Positions 17,510 through 24,404 of a stretch of 32,796 bases of DNA are shown piece by piece. The stretch is from IMG/VR virus record IMGVR_UViG_3300027983_000064, positions 1 through 32,796 of that record; one strand, given 5' to 3'. This stretch comes from a virus. The position numbers and the translations under genes were made by a program. How positions within the stretch are numbered: the stretch's first letter is position 1; the number at the start of each line of letters is the position of its first letter. Below the pieces are notes generated by a model. It saw only the letters and a program-made list of their open reading frames with translations, searched no databases and had not been told where the DNA came from.

Positions 17510-17843
17510 AAATTGGCTTGTAGTATTCGTTGCAAATTTCTAAAGATTCCTTTTTTAAATTTAACAAGTCGTGCGTTAAATTGTACTTAATAATTTTTTT
17601 AAAGCTTTCATGATCTCCGCCTGAAAGTATTTTCTCTAATCCCGCAATGTCTCTTCTTAATTTAACTCTGCTTATTTTTATTGTTCCCAAGCTATGCAAA
17701 AAAAGCGAAGGATTTTTTAAAGACTCCATTTTTTTAATTACCGTTTCCCAATAAAAATCAACAACGTCTTGGACCATTTCTTGAGAAAGATTAAGATCAA
17801 CCGCGGTTTTATGTATTAAGCTCTTTGCTTTTGTTGGTGTCAA
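17439..17843 (-). CDS. HU/IHF-like DNA-bending protein (divergent)
   Basis: A 134-aa protein. Residues 1-75 follow the HU/IHF layout: helix (AKSLIHKTAVDLNLSQEMVQ), helix (VVDFYWETVIKKMESL), then a beta strand with the LGTIKIS turn. This matches the 'GFGtF' type strand entry of IHF subunits. The C-terminal 45 residues are a charged extension. IHF-like proteins near the packaging genes are a known feature of crAss-like phages. It would bend DNA during replication, packaging or late transcription. It overlaps both neighbours. Confidence 0.6.
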   Translation of the reverse strand: MTPTKAKSLIHKTAVDLNLSQEMVQDVVDFYWETVIKKMESLKNPSLFLHSLGTIKISRVKLRRDIAGLEKILSGGDHESFKKIIKYNLTHDLLNLKKESLEICNEYYKPIYEKRNKNLEGKRQDIRGDKEQPL

Positions 17844-18195
17844 CGTGATATACTTTTAGTTCAATTAAAATGTTTCCTTCTGTAAAAATAGACATATCCT
17901 GGTTGACAGAAATAATCTTATTTCCATTTCCGCTGCGTTTTACAAGACTTCCTTTTACTGATTTTGTAATAAAGTTTCGAGCTGTTTGACTATTGCTAAA
18001 AATACTTTCTTTTACTGTTTCTTCACAAAAATCAGAAATATTCATTTCTCCATACATACCTAATAAAGCTAAACAATCAAGTTGGGCGGGGCTCACTCGA
18101 ATCTTATTTATGAAACAATAATTATTCAACTGAAACCTAACTATGTCATAAAGAGAAAGCTTTATGTTTTTTTTAATTAAGTTACCCTTGCTCAT
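17809..18195 (-). CDS. Winged-helix DNA-binding protein (probable)
   Basis: A 128-aa protein with a helical region (VSPAQLDCLALLGMYGEM, then ISDFCEETVKESIFSNSQTA) leading into a wing-like beta pair (GSLVKRSGNGNKIISV). This is the order of a MarR-type winged helix. It is the second gene of the late operon, so a late-gene activator is an attractive but unproven role. It overlaps the 86-aa gene before it and the HU/IHF-like gene after it. Confidence 0.5.
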   Translation of the reverse strand: MSKGNLIKKNIKLSLYDIVRFQLNNYCFINKIRVSPAQLDCLALLGMYGEMNISDFCEETVKESIFSNSQTARNFITKSVKGSLVKRSGNGNKIISVNQDMSIFTEGNILIELKVYHVDTNKSKELNT

Positions 18196-18442
18196 TTTTT
18201 TCAGTTAAGGGTTTATCATTCTCTTCATCTTGTTTAGTTAAAGACGTGTACAATTGTATGTATTTAGTACGAGCATCTAACTCTTCGTATTCCGCTTTTT
18301 TTTGTCTTGCTTTTAACTCATCAAACTCTGTTTTTAATCTCATAAACGGAAGTTGGTCTTCATAAAACAAAATTTGTTTACGTCTATACTCCTTGATTTC
18401 CTCAACGGTAACCTCTTTTTCTTTTGCTTTTTCTTTTACCAT
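18182..18442 (-). CDS. 86-aa charged coiled-coil protein, first late-operon gene
   Basis: The product is almost entirely Glu/Lys-rich helix (KEKAKEKEVTVEEIKEYRR, KTEFDELKARQKKAEYEE) with heptad spacing. It is the first gene after a well-formed promoter, with a leader of only about 10 nt, and it overlaps the winged-helix gene by 14 nt. Function unknown; a partner or regulator of the DNA-binding proteins that follow is possible. Confidence 0.6.
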   Translation of the reverse strand: MVKEKAKEKEVTVEEIKEYRRKQILFYEDQLPFMRLKTEFDELKARQKKAEYEELDARTKYIQLYTSLTKQDEENDKPLTEKNEQG

Positions 18443-18457
18443 GACTAATTGTTTTTA

Positions 18458-18487
18458 CAAATATAACAATTATTGTTCTTAAACAAA
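18458..18487 (-). promoter_or_regulatory. Bacteroidetes-type promoter of the late operon
   Basis: On the minus strand TTTG, an 18-nt spacer, then TATATTTG match the TTTG / TAnnTTTG promoter boxes of Bacteroidetes. The -7 box ends about 15 nt before the ATG at 18442, so the mRNA is nearly leaderless. It sits immediately downstream of the 18506-18529 terminator, making a clean operon border. Confidence 0.75.
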
Positions 18488-18505
18488 AAAAAGTTAGCAA
18501 TCAAA

Positions 18506-18529
18506 AAAGCCTCCCGTCAAGGAGGCTTT
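18506..18529 (-). terminator. Terminator between the lysis operon and the late operon
   Basis: A perfect 9-bp stem AAAGCCTCC / GGAGGCTTT with a 6-nt loop. T residues follow on the minus strand. It ends the operon whose last gene is the 97-aa basic protein. Confidence 0.88.
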
Positions 18530-18557
18530 GTAATTTAATGAATTATAACAAAAATAA

Positions 18558-18851
18558 TTATTTTAATTTTCTTGTTCCTCCTTTACCATTTCTGGCTCTG
18601 TTGGTAGATGCTTTTTCATTAACCAATTTTCCTTTTGAGGTATGTGATTTATCCTTACCGTCTCCATTACCGTAGGTTCCTGATTTTCTATTTGCTTTGT
18701 TTAAACCTGACCGGTAAGCTTTTCTTTCTGGTGTAGCATGGTATGCTTTATTGTAAGCATCCTTTTTTTTCTTTGCTGCAGGGTTTGAAGCAAAGTATTT
18801 TGCTGATTCACTTTTTCCTGTAGACTTACCTGCTAACCCGTTACGTGCCAT
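18558..18851 (-). CDS. 97-aa very basic protein, small phage family
   Basis: Lys/Arg/Ser/Gly-rich protein with recognisable segments GKSTGKSESAKYFASNPAAK, YNKAYHATPERKAYR and a GDGKDKSHTSKGKLV stretch. Similar small basic proteins are widespread in phage genomes of several hosts, and I believe this is one of them, without a defined function. A nucleic-acid-binding role is suggested by charge. It is the last gene before the terminator and follows the endolysin. Confidence 0.65.
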   Translation of the reverse strand: MARNGLAGKSTGKSESAKYFASNPAAKKKKDAYNKAYHATPERKAYRSGLNKANRKSGTYGNGDGKDKSHTSKGKLVNEKASTNRARNGKGGTRKLK

Positions 18852-18876
18852 CTTTGTGTAGTTTAATTAAAGTGTT

Positions 18877-19308
18877 TTATTTTTTACTAAATAAAACGCT
18901 TTCTGCTTTTCGTCTTAATATCAATCCTCTCAAAATTTTGCCACCACCTGTAATGTAATGAGTTTCCCACCAAACGTTTGTGTCAATTGCTTTTGAATTT
19001 ACCTTTGAAAACAATGTTTTTGAAGATCCACAATTCCAGCAAAACGATACTAATGCATCAAATTGATTCTGTGTCAATTCAATTCTTATAGCATTCTTAA
19101 CCGTTGTTTCATAGCGAGGCAATAAAGAAAGTAGCAACTCCTCGGCTCTCGCTTGTGTTATACGATCCGTTGCAAGTATTTTTTTACCATTCTCATAGAA
19201 AGTGTTCCCGTATCCAATTGTCATCACTCCTGCAGGACATTTGTACGCACTTAACTTACACCCTTCAAATTTCTTAATTAACGCAATTCCTTCAATTCCT
19301 GTTTTCAT
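18877..19308 (-). CDS. Endolysin, GH24 lysozyme (muramidase)
   Basis: A 143-aa phage lysozyme that cleaves the MurNAc-GlcNAc bond of peptidoglycan. The active-site region reads KKFEGCKLSAYKCPAGVMTI then GYGNT. By alignment to T4 lysozyme, E15 is the catalytic acid and T30 the conserved threonine, while position 24 is Cys where T4 has Asp20. The same CPAG variant occurs in other GH24 endolysins, and a Cys at this place is reported to be tolerated in T4 lysozyme. The C-terminal half has the helical lobe (LTQNQFDALVSFCWNCGSS). It overlaps the holin gene by 4 nt. Confidence 0.9.
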   Translation of the reverse strand: MKTGIEGIALIKKFEGCKLSAYKCPAGVMTIGYGNTFYENGKKILATDRITQARAEELLLSLLPRYETTVKNAIRIELTQNQFDALVSFCWNCGSSKTLFSKVNSKAIDTNVWWETHYITGGGKILRGLILRRKAESVLFSKK

Positions 19309-19505
19309 CTTAATGTTTTTGAGTGTTGGTTAATAGCTGGTAATAATAAGGCACTACCAACTGACAGTATAATTATAGCAATTGGATTAACAACTAAGCC
19401 AGTCGCTAATATAGTGGCGCAAATAGTCCCTATACTACCTAATATGTGTCCGTTGCGTTTATTACAACGTGGCGTTTTCGCTTTTAATTTATCAATTAAG
19501 TTCAT
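19305..19505 (-). CDS. Holin candidate
   Basis: A 66-aa protein with a short basic N-terminus (KAKTPRCNKRNGH) and two adjacent hydrophobic segments (ILGSIGTICATILATGLVV and PIAIIILSVGSALLLPA). It then has a short polar tail. Size, topology and position between the endolysin and a membrane-anchored coiled coil are typical of a class II holin that makes the membrane lesions for lysis. There is no family signature I can name. It overlaps both neighbours by 4 nt. Confidence 0.65.
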   Translation of the reverse strand: MNLIDKLKAKTPRCNKRNGHILGSIGTICATILATGLVVNPIAIIILSVGSALLLPAINQHSKTLR

Positions 19506-19825
19506 TTGTTTTTTAAATCTTGTTTTATTTCTTTTAAATCTTGTTTTATTTCTGCGTACTCTTTCAGTATTTGATCAAAGCGCAAATCAAAAAGTTTAAC
19601 TATATTTTCCTGATCGCTTTTAGTGTTTTGCTCTAAGTTTTTGACTTTTTCCTGAATGATAGCATATTTGTCATTAAACTTTAAAATTGTCAAATCGTAT
19701 TGATTGCACCTAATTATTAAAGCGTTTATCTTTTCTTCGTAGGCTTTTATTTTTTCTTTTAAAAGCCATTGCAAAAGTGCAATTACTAAACCTACTATTA
19801 AAACTATCAGTTGTGTTTCCTTCAT
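19502..19825 (-). CDS. Membrane-anchored coiled-coil lysis-cassette protein (spanin-like)
   Basis: A 107-aa protein with one N-terminal membrane segment (QLIVLIVGLVIALLQWLL, about residues 5-22) followed by a long charged coiled coil. This is the layout of an inner-membrane spanin or a holin partner. Its C-terminus has a heptad duplicated exactly (EIKQDLK EIKQDLK) from a 21-bp tandem repeat in the DNA (19511-19552). It starts and ends with 4-nt overlaps with its neighbours. Confidence 0.55.
   Translation of the reverse strand: MKETQLIVLIVGLVIALLQWLLKEKIKAYEEKINALIIRCNQYDLTILKFNDKYAIIQEKVKNLEQNTKSDQENIVKLFDLRFDQILKEYAEIKQDLKEIKQDLKNK
19511..19552. repeat. 21-bp perfect tandem duplication inside the coiled-coil gene
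   Basis: Two adjacent copies of a 21-bp unit (TTTTAAATCTTGTTTTATTTC on the plus strand). It adds exactly one heptad to the coiled coil, so it is a recent length change that keeps frame and register. Confidence 0.9.
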
Positions 19826-20295
19826 GGCTTAAAAGTACAAAAAATATACAAATCTTTGGGTGTGTAATTTTGAGGATTTTCCAATCCAATGACCCATGCT
19901 ATAAATTCAGAACAAATCAGTTTTTCATTTTCGTTTTTTACTCGCTTCAACTTAACATCTTTACGGGTGAAAACAGATTTAATTATTTTTGATGGATAGC
20001 GTAACAAAAACAGTCTGAAATCATAACCGGTAACACCACTTTTTTGCAATGCTTTTTTATACGGGTCGTGCGCCCACTTCCAAGGCGTTGCGATAATGTC
20101 ATAATTATACTTTTCGGACCATTCTTTAAGCGGTCGTAAATTAACACCATCGTTTTGTGCATCCATTATAAACGGCGCCCCATCAATCTCGAAATAAATA
20201 GCTGAATGAGTAATTGTAGATTTTGTAAATACTCGAATCCCTTTCGATATTAGGCTTTTCCCTTGGCAATGTAGTATGTCTCCGTTCTTATACAT
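19822..20295 (-). CDS. Permuted papain-like (NlpC/P60-superfamily) hydrolase
   Basis: A 157-aa protein with a histidine motif near the start (STITHSAIYFEIDGAPFIMD) and the cysteine motif near the end (NEKLICSEFIAWVIGL). This His-before-Cys order is the circularly permuted papain-like fold of the YiiX/DUF830 group. Members cleave amide or peptide bonds; here a peptidoglycan amidase or endopeptidase partner of the lysozyme is the natural guess. It overlaps the 107-aa gene by 4 nt, heading the lysis cassette. Confidence 0.75.
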   Translation of the reverse strand: MYKNGDILHCQGKSLISKGIRVFTKSTITHSAIYFEIDGAPFIMDAQNDGVNLRPLKEWSEKYNYDIIATPWKWAHDPYKKALQKSGVTGYDFRLFLLRYPSKIIKSVFTRKDVKLKRVKNENEKLICSEFIAWVIGLENPQNYTPKDLYIFCTFKP

Positions 20296-20297
20296 AA

Positions 20298-21254
20298 TTA
20301 ACTGTTTGGATTTGTTGAAATTGTAATACTTCCTAAATCTTCAACCTTAATTCTCAAAGGTTGGGGCAAATCACTTACAGCAAATACACCCGTTTGCGAG
20401 GAAGATGCACGAATTAAAGTAGAGCCATAATTAGAAGTTGCTAAAAAATAACGAGTGTATGAAGCTGCAGGAGTTAAACCAGTCAAAATAAATTCAGCCG
20501 TGTACCCGTTACTTGCTCCGTCATCATCTCCGTTTACTCTAAACCAACCGTTTATTGGCGTTGTTGTTGCTGTGGACGAGTTATGTAAGCCTATACGTAA
20601 ATTAGTTGATGCGTTTGTTAGTACCGCATCAAAATCGATTTTAACACTTACTTGACCGCTTGCAGGCGCAACAAAAACAACCTTAGCAAATCGGTCTGTA
20701 CCATCACTATTCAAGTTAATAGCCGTTGCCGTTGCCGAGGTTGTTACCGTGTGTGTAACTAATGCAGTAGCATTTAATTCAGTAAATGCAAGTAACCTAG
20801 AGCTTGTTGATGCAGGTAAACTTGATATTGCACTAGCAACAAATGCGGTAGTAGCTATTTGAGTAGTATCAGTACCTGGAATTGCAGTGGGTGATAAGGG
20901 AACTCCTAATAAAGTAGGAGAAGTAATATTTGCTTTTAAGCCGATTGAGGTAGCTATTGTAGTAGCAAAGTTCGGATCATTTCCTAACGCAGTCGCTAAC
21001 TCATTTAAAGTATCTAATGTTGCAGGAGATGAAGAAACTAAGTTAGAAATTGCTAAAGCAATAGCAGTCACAGTAGCGTTAGATACAGGTTTGTTTACAT
21101 CTGATGTATTATCAATATTGCTAATTTTACCATCAATAGTATTAACAACGTTATTGAAGTTACTATTTAAAACGTAGTTGCTTAAATCTTGAGAAGCTCC
21201 TGGTGAACCAACAAGATCCATTTTACCGGTAATTGGATTTAAAACATATTTCAT
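20298..21254 (-). CDS. Tail fibre / adsorption-type protein
   Basis: A 318-aa protein. It starts with the NPITGKMDLVG motif often found at the N-terminus of fibre proteins. It continues with the ATLDTLNELATALGNDPNFA module and a TTQIATTAFVASAISSLP segment common to tail fibre shafts of many phages. The C-terminal half (about residue 150 onward) is Thr/Ser/Gly-rich and beta-type, as a receptor-binding head would be. It is unusual in lying beside the lysis genes rather than in the tail block. Confidence 0.75.
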   Translation of the reverse strand: MKYVLNPITGKMDLVGSPGASQDLSNYVLNSNFNNVVNTIDGKISNIDNTSDVNKPVSNATVTAIALAISNLVSSSPATLDTLNELATALGNDPNFATTIATSIGLKANITSPTLLGVPLSPTAIPGTDTTQIATTAFVASAISSLPASTSSRLLAFTELNATALVTHTVTTSATATAINLNSDGTDRFAKVVFVAPASGQVSVKIDFDAVLTNASTNLRIGLHNSSTATTTPINGWFRVNGDDDGASNGYTAEFILTGLTPAASYTRYFLATSNYGSTLIRASSSQTGVFAVSDLPQPLRIKVEDLGSITISTNPNS

Positions 21255-21257
21255 ATC

Positions 21258-21512
21258 TTACGAGATTACAATTTTAATAACTTTAGAACCATTAATTGAA
21301 GGGTCCACATAAGTAATAGTTTCAATAACTTGTTCTCGTCCTTGCTCTGTTTGACCCGTATGTAGAATTTGAGTGATGTTATCTGTACCAACAGAGTGAT
21401 ACGTAAACTCCTTAGTGTATGTTTGGGTTGCTTGCAGTCTTGACAACTTTGAATTACCTAATCCTTCAGCTAACAATTGCAACACTCTTATTTTAAAATT
21501 ATTATCGTTCAT
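21258..21512 (-). CDS. 84-aa protein preceding the fibre gene
   Basis: The start is placed at MNDNNFKIRV (ATG at 21512), because the longer frame would run through the terminator stem at 21561-21590. The product is helical at first (VLQLLAEGLGNSKLSRLQ) then beta-type (KEFTYHSVGTDNITQIL, SKVIKIVIS). It ends 3 nt before the fibre gene starts. Function unknown; a fibre-attachment or capping protein is possible by position. Confidence 0.55.
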   Translation of the reverse strand: MNDNNFKIRVLQLLAEGLGNSKLSRLQATQTYTKEFTYHSVGTDNITQILHTGQTEQGREQVIETITYVDPSINGSKVIKIVIS

Positions 21513-21560
21513 AGTAAATGAGTTTACTATAATATACGGATTTTTTTCTTTTACGCAAAA

Positions 21561-21590
21561 AAAAAGCCTCCCATTTCTGGAAAACTTTTT
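21561..21590 (-). terminator. GNRA-capped terminator downstream of the GroES-like gene
   Basis: In minus-strand RNA the stem AAAAAGUUUUCCA / UGGGAGGCUUUUU has 13 pairs, including U-G wobbles, a GAAA loop and a following U-run. The wobbles exist only on the minus strand. A TACATTTG box lies just upstream (21610-21617), so this could also act as an attenuator. Confidence 0.75.
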
Positions 21591-21623
21591 CTTTAGAAAG
21601 ATTAAAGATACGTGCAAATGTAA

Positions 21624-21917
21624 TCAATATTTGAATACAATGTCGGATTCTTTAATTAATAATTTTAATCCACCGTCAAATTCCGCAACATCTGCATAGG
21701 ACAATTGCTTTGGGGTTACATAAACTTCATCTCCAGCCGTTACAAAAGTAACATCTGCACCTACACCATGAACTTTTAATTTAGTCCACTTGTGAATTTG
21801 CTCTGCTTCTAACTGATCAGTTGTTGTTTTGTCTAATTCAATAAGTCCTTTAGCAGGAGCTACAATTACGGGTCGCTCTAGGACAACCATTTTACCTTGG
21901 TATTTTTTCTCACTCAT
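21624..21917 (-). CDS. GroES-like co-chaperonin (probable)
   Basis: A 97-aa protein of GroES length. The C-terminal half matches the Cpn10 pattern: VTAGDEVYVTPKQLSYADVA, then EFDGGLKLLIKESDIVF, which parallels the 'vGDkVLf ... eYLimrEsDIlAv' end of GroES. Phage co-chaperonins such as T4 gp31 lend host GroEL to capsid folding, so this protein may help fold the 538-aa capsid protein. The N-terminal mobile loop region is short on diagnostic residues, so the call is not certain. Confidence 0.6.
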   Translation of the reverse strand: MSEKKYQGKMVVLERPVIVAPAKGLIELDKTTTDQLEAEQIHKWTKLKVHGVGADVTFVTAGDEVYVTPKQLSYADVAEFDGGLKLLIKESDIVFKY

Positions 21918-21935
21918 AATACTACATTTATTTGT

Positions 21936-22121
21936 TTATTTATTATCTGACATTTTCAATAACTGAATTGCAATACTCACTAGCATGTTTTCCGGAATAG
22001 TTACATAAACTCCTCCGTCACCCATTATCTGCATATCCTTTTTATTTTCTCCTGAGTAATACAAGTTTAAAACGACATCATCTTCTTGGATTATCACAAT
22101 CATTTTTCTTTGATCTACCAT
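21936..22121 (-). CDS. 61-aa protein, unknown
   Basis: A small protein with an N-terminal beta-type half (MIVIIQEDDVVLNLYYSGEN) and a helical end. It starts at the stop of the 142-aa gene (TAATG type overlap), so translation is coupled. I see no motif that identifies it. Confidence 0.55.
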   Translation of the reverse strand: MVDQRKMIVIIQEDDVVLNLYYSGENKKDMQIMGDGGVYVTIPENMLVSIAIQLLKMSDNK

Positions 22122-22549
22122 TACTTAGTTGTTTTTCTATGAGCACGCAATGCTTTAAGAATAGCGAGATAGTTGATTGCATCCATAATCGTGTCATCAA
22201 CAGATTCATCAGCAACCATTCCTGGCTTATCAAGCAATGTAGAAATTCTACTAAACTTATCTCCCAACCTTACCAAAATACCTCTCTCAGCAGCTACTCC
22301 AGTAATCGATTCACTCGTTAAGAAATTAGCAAAAGGATTGTTATTGCTACCACCGTAATCATGATTCTTTTTAACTGCCGTATTATAACACGAGCTAAAA
22401 GTTTCACTCATACTTGTCAACAACGGGTTTTCCTGTACAGCACTAGGATTTGAACTTTCAAAATTTGTTTTTCTTTCTTGTTTAAAAGCAGGAATCTGTC
22501 GTACTTCTGTTTCACCTACATAATCTTCATAACAACTTTCTCTTTTCAT
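22121..22549 (-). CDS. DUF1599/Nmad1-like nucleotide-metabolism protein
   Basis: A 142-aa protein. Its last 85 residues match the all-helical, MazG-like DUF1599 (nucleotide modification associated) layout: KKNHDYGGSNNNPFANF (about 60-76), AERGILVRLGDKFSRI (87-102) and DESVDDTIMDAINYLAI (114-130). Acidic residues there would bind metal and nucleotide. The family is linked to phage base modification or dNTP pool control. The first 45 residues are a variable extension. Confidence 0.7.
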   Translation of the reverse strand: MKRESCYEDYVGETEVRQIPAFKQERKTNFESSNPSAVQENPLLTSMSETFSSCYNTAVKKNHDYGGSNNNPFANFLTSESITGVAAERGILVRLGDKFSRISTLLDKPGMVADESVDDTIMDAINYLAILKALRAHRKTTK

Positions 22550-22551
22550 AA

Positions 22552-22998
22552 CTATTTTTTTACTTGTTTATAAAACTTACCCAATATGTTCCCATTTAAG
22601 AAATCATCATTCTCCAATACCCCATTTAGAAACTGCAACTTTACCTCACAGTACGACAACTCCAACTTACTAAAACAAATCTGAAGAATCTTCCTGTCAA
22701 TAGGAACACCGCTTTTACGTGCAGCTTTCAATACTTCATTACTAGAATAGTAAGATTGGTAATTGAACTTCCTTACTCGCTTGTAAGTCTTCAGCCTCTT
22801 ATCCGTAGGTATATCCTTCTTTGCCAAAGAAGTCTTAACATCAGAATAAAAATTCTTCTTCCCAATGTACCTAACCGCTTTCCCATCTATAACAGCATTC
22901 ATCTCATAGATAAACCCGATAGCTCCTTCAGGAATATGCTCCTGCTTAAATTCTTTTCCGTTTAATAACCACATATCAATTTCTTTTTCTTCTGCCAT
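22552..22998 (-). CDS. GIY-YIG-superfamily protein
   Basis: A 148-aa protein with IGFIYEMNAVIDGKAVRYIG near the start, which is the GIY...YIG pair, followed by a TYKRVRKFNYQSYYSSNEVL region and ELSYCEVKLQF carrying the expected Glu. The end reads NGNILGKFYK, as in many phage GIY-YIG-like proteins related to Seg-type nucleases. It would be a nicking or double-strand endonuclease if active. It is not inserted in another gene, so a homing role is not evident. Confidence 0.65.
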   Translation of the reverse strand: MAEEKEIDMWLLNGKEFKQEHIPEGAIGFIYEMNAVIDGKAVRYIGKKNFYSDVKTSLAKKDIPTDKRLKTYKRVRKFNYQSYYSSNEVLKAARKSGVPIDRKILQICFSKLELSYCEVKLQFLNGVLENDDFLNGNILGKFYKQVKK

Positions 22999-23218
22999 AA
23001 TTCATCTTCTGCTTACTAAACGAACTCGCATCATTCCAACCTAAAGGCTTCAAAGAATGACAAAACAAAGCCTCCCCAGTAAAAGTCCTACTAATAACAT
23101 TCTCAATAGTCCAATTAAAATACTCAAAAGTAAGCTGATCCTTAGATACCCCAATGCAGAAACTCAGGGCAAACAACTTGCTCCGAATACCCTCGCGTAC
23201 TACCTCAATAACATCCAT
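22976..23218 (-). CDS. 80-aa protein, unknown
   Basis: The start is set at MDVIEVVREG (ATG at 23218). A longer version needs a TTG start inside the previous gene. The product is aromatic and mixed, with a basic end (KQKMNYGRRKRN). It overlaps the small membrane gene upstream by 19 nt and the GIY-YIG gene downstream by 23 nt. No family recognised. Confidence 0.45.
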   Translation of the reverse strand: MDVIEVVREGIRSKLFALSFCIGVSKDQLTFEYFNWTIENVISRTFTGEALFCHSLKPLGWNDASSFSKQKMNYGRRKRN

Positions 23219-23349
23219 GATCCACAAAATAAAATTACTAAAACAATAACTAAAAACAAACGAATACAGCCAGTAGCCGCAGCCAACTCATTCTCTACCC
23301 TAATTTCAGGAGTACTCTCATACTCATACTCAAAATCATCTTCCATCAT
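23200..23349 (-). CDS. 49-aa single-pass membrane peptide
   Basis: The frame opens with ATGATG at 23349, overlapping the TGA of the lipoprotein gene. The N-terminal half is acidic (MEDDFEYEYESTPEIRVENE) and the rest is a hydrophobic segment (IRLFLVIVLVILFCGSWMLL). This is a small cytoplasmic-acidic, one-pass membrane protein. Overlap coupling and clear amphipathic layout support it. A role in membrane targeting or superinfection control is only a guess. Confidence 0.5.
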   Translation of the reverse strand: MMEDDFEYEYESTPEIRVENELAAATGCIRLFLVIVLVILFCGSWMLLR

Positions 23350-23570
23350 ATAATCCTTTTAATTTTTTTGCCAACCTTAATTTTTAATACTTTAGGAAAA
23401 CTCCTCTTCCTGAAACGAACCATGCTTTTTCTCATCAACTTATCCTGCTTAATCATCTTCCTGTGATTGTCATACAACATCTGATTATGTATCCCCCCAC
23501 TCGACTTGCAACCAAAAAATACCCCCCCTACTAAAAAAAATAAAACTATAAAATAATTCCGTAATCTCAT
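23346..23570 (-). CDS. Small basic lipoprotein
   Basis: A 74-aa protein with a lipoprotein signal peptide: basic start, hydrophobic core (YFIVLFFLVGGVFFGC) and lipobox GVFFG-C21 followed by KSS. The mature part is strongly basic (RKMIKQDKLMRKSMVRFRK). A lysine after the acylated Cys is common in Bacteroidetes. Phage lipoproteins may be outer spanins or superinfection-exclusion factors; either is possible. It is second in its operon and overlaps both neighbours by 4 nt. Confidence 0.65.
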   Translation of the reverse strand: MRLRNYFIVLFFLVGGVFFGCKSSGGIHNQMLYDNHRKMIKQDKLMRKSMVRFRKRSFPKVLKIKVGKKIKRII

Positions 23571-24052
23571 GGAAGCAATAACTCATCAAAATAAACCAAA
23601 CAATCCTTAGCTATAGTCTTACGCTTACGAGCCAAATGAGGATTCAACATTATGTGCTTAAACTCAATCCCATCCTTAACACCACTAACATAATAAATCA
23701 CACCACCCTTATACAAACGCTTCATGAAATCAGAATACTTATTCCTTGTGTACTTCAACTCATCCATCAAAGACAAATCAGTATGAGGTACCTTGCGATC
23801 AATATACAAAATGTTATAACTGCCATTAGTCATATTGGCCATCTTCAAGATTCTCCCGTAATCAACAGGACTAAAGTTAACCAAAATGTAATTCAATGCC
23901 TTAGAATCAATCACAACGTATTCATCACTATGAACAATAACCAAATCCTCATCAACAACATTAACAGTGCTACCAGATGGTAATACCTCCCCAGTAGTAA
24001 GATCTACCATCTCACCAGTCAACTTCCTTTTCTTTACTATGGGTTTTATCAT
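23567..24052 (-). CDS. RepL-like winged-helix protein, first gene of its operon
   Basis: A 161-aa protein. Its C-terminal half holds a helix-helix-wing run (DELKYTRNKYSDFMKRLYK, GGVIYYVSGVKDGIEF) ending HIMLNPHLARKRKTI. This ending resembles the 'hxlNPxlxRKr' of plasmid RepL-type and related replication or regulatory proteins of Bacteroidetes. It likely binds DNA as a regulator or replication factor. The TATCTTTG promoter box lies just before its ATG, so the mRNA is close to leaderless. Confidence 0.6.
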   Translation of the reverse strand: MIKPIVKKRKLTGEMVDLTTGEVLPSGSTVNVVDEDLVIVHSDEYVVIDSKALNYILVNFSPVDYGRILKMANMTNGSYNILYIDRKVPHTDLSLMDELKYTRNKYSDFMKRLYKGGVIYYVSGVKDGIEFKHIMLNPHLARKRKTIAKDCLVYFDELLLP

Positions 24053-24056
24053 GCCT

Positions 24057-24083
24057 CAAAGATAATCAATTTATCCTTACAAA
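24057..24083 (-). promoter_or_regulatory. Promoter of the RepL-like/lysis operon
   Basis: On the minus strand TTTG, 15 nt, then TATCTTTG, a close match to Bacteroidetes boxes except for a short spacer. It lies 5 nt before the ATG at 24052. The upstream TTTG abuts the first GCACC hairpin repeat. Confidence 0.55.
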
Positions 24084-24185
24084 GCACCTTTTTTGGTGCA
24101 TTAATTTAATTATTTGCACCTTTTTGGGTGCAAACCAAAACCAATTCATTGAGCTGTAGCGTTTTCTCTGCACCTTTTTGGGTGC
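24084..24185. repeat. Three GCACC-N6-GGTGC hairpin repeats (operator candidates)
   Basis: Copies at 24084-24099, 24116-24131 (stem extended to 8 bp, TTTGCACC / GGTGCAAA) and 24170-24185, each with a T-rich 6-nt centre. They are placed just behind the minus-strand promoter, so they look like operators or RNA hairpins at the strand switch. The first 350 bp of this 560-bp gene-free stretch hold no gene I can support. Confidence 0.75.
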
Positions 24186-24404
24186 AACGAAAAGCCACAA
24201 CTCCCTCTAAATCAACCACCTCCGTAAAGCTCCCTATATTACTATTATTACAGAGAGATTTCTACACAAAATTTACCCAAAATTTACAACTACTCCCCCC
24301 CAGAAAGGTAGCACTACTTTTAAAGAACCCCCACCTGGGTAAACCAAAAAAATAGTGCACGGGGAGGGGTGAGGGATGATATATAATTTAATCCCCCCAT
24401 CGAA

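Noticed and set aside
24128-24355. Plus-strand frame of 75 aa over the gene-free strand-switch region
   Set aside because: Composition is low-complexity (Pro/Ser/Lys), it contains hairpin repeat copies and there is no start context; it looks like chance.
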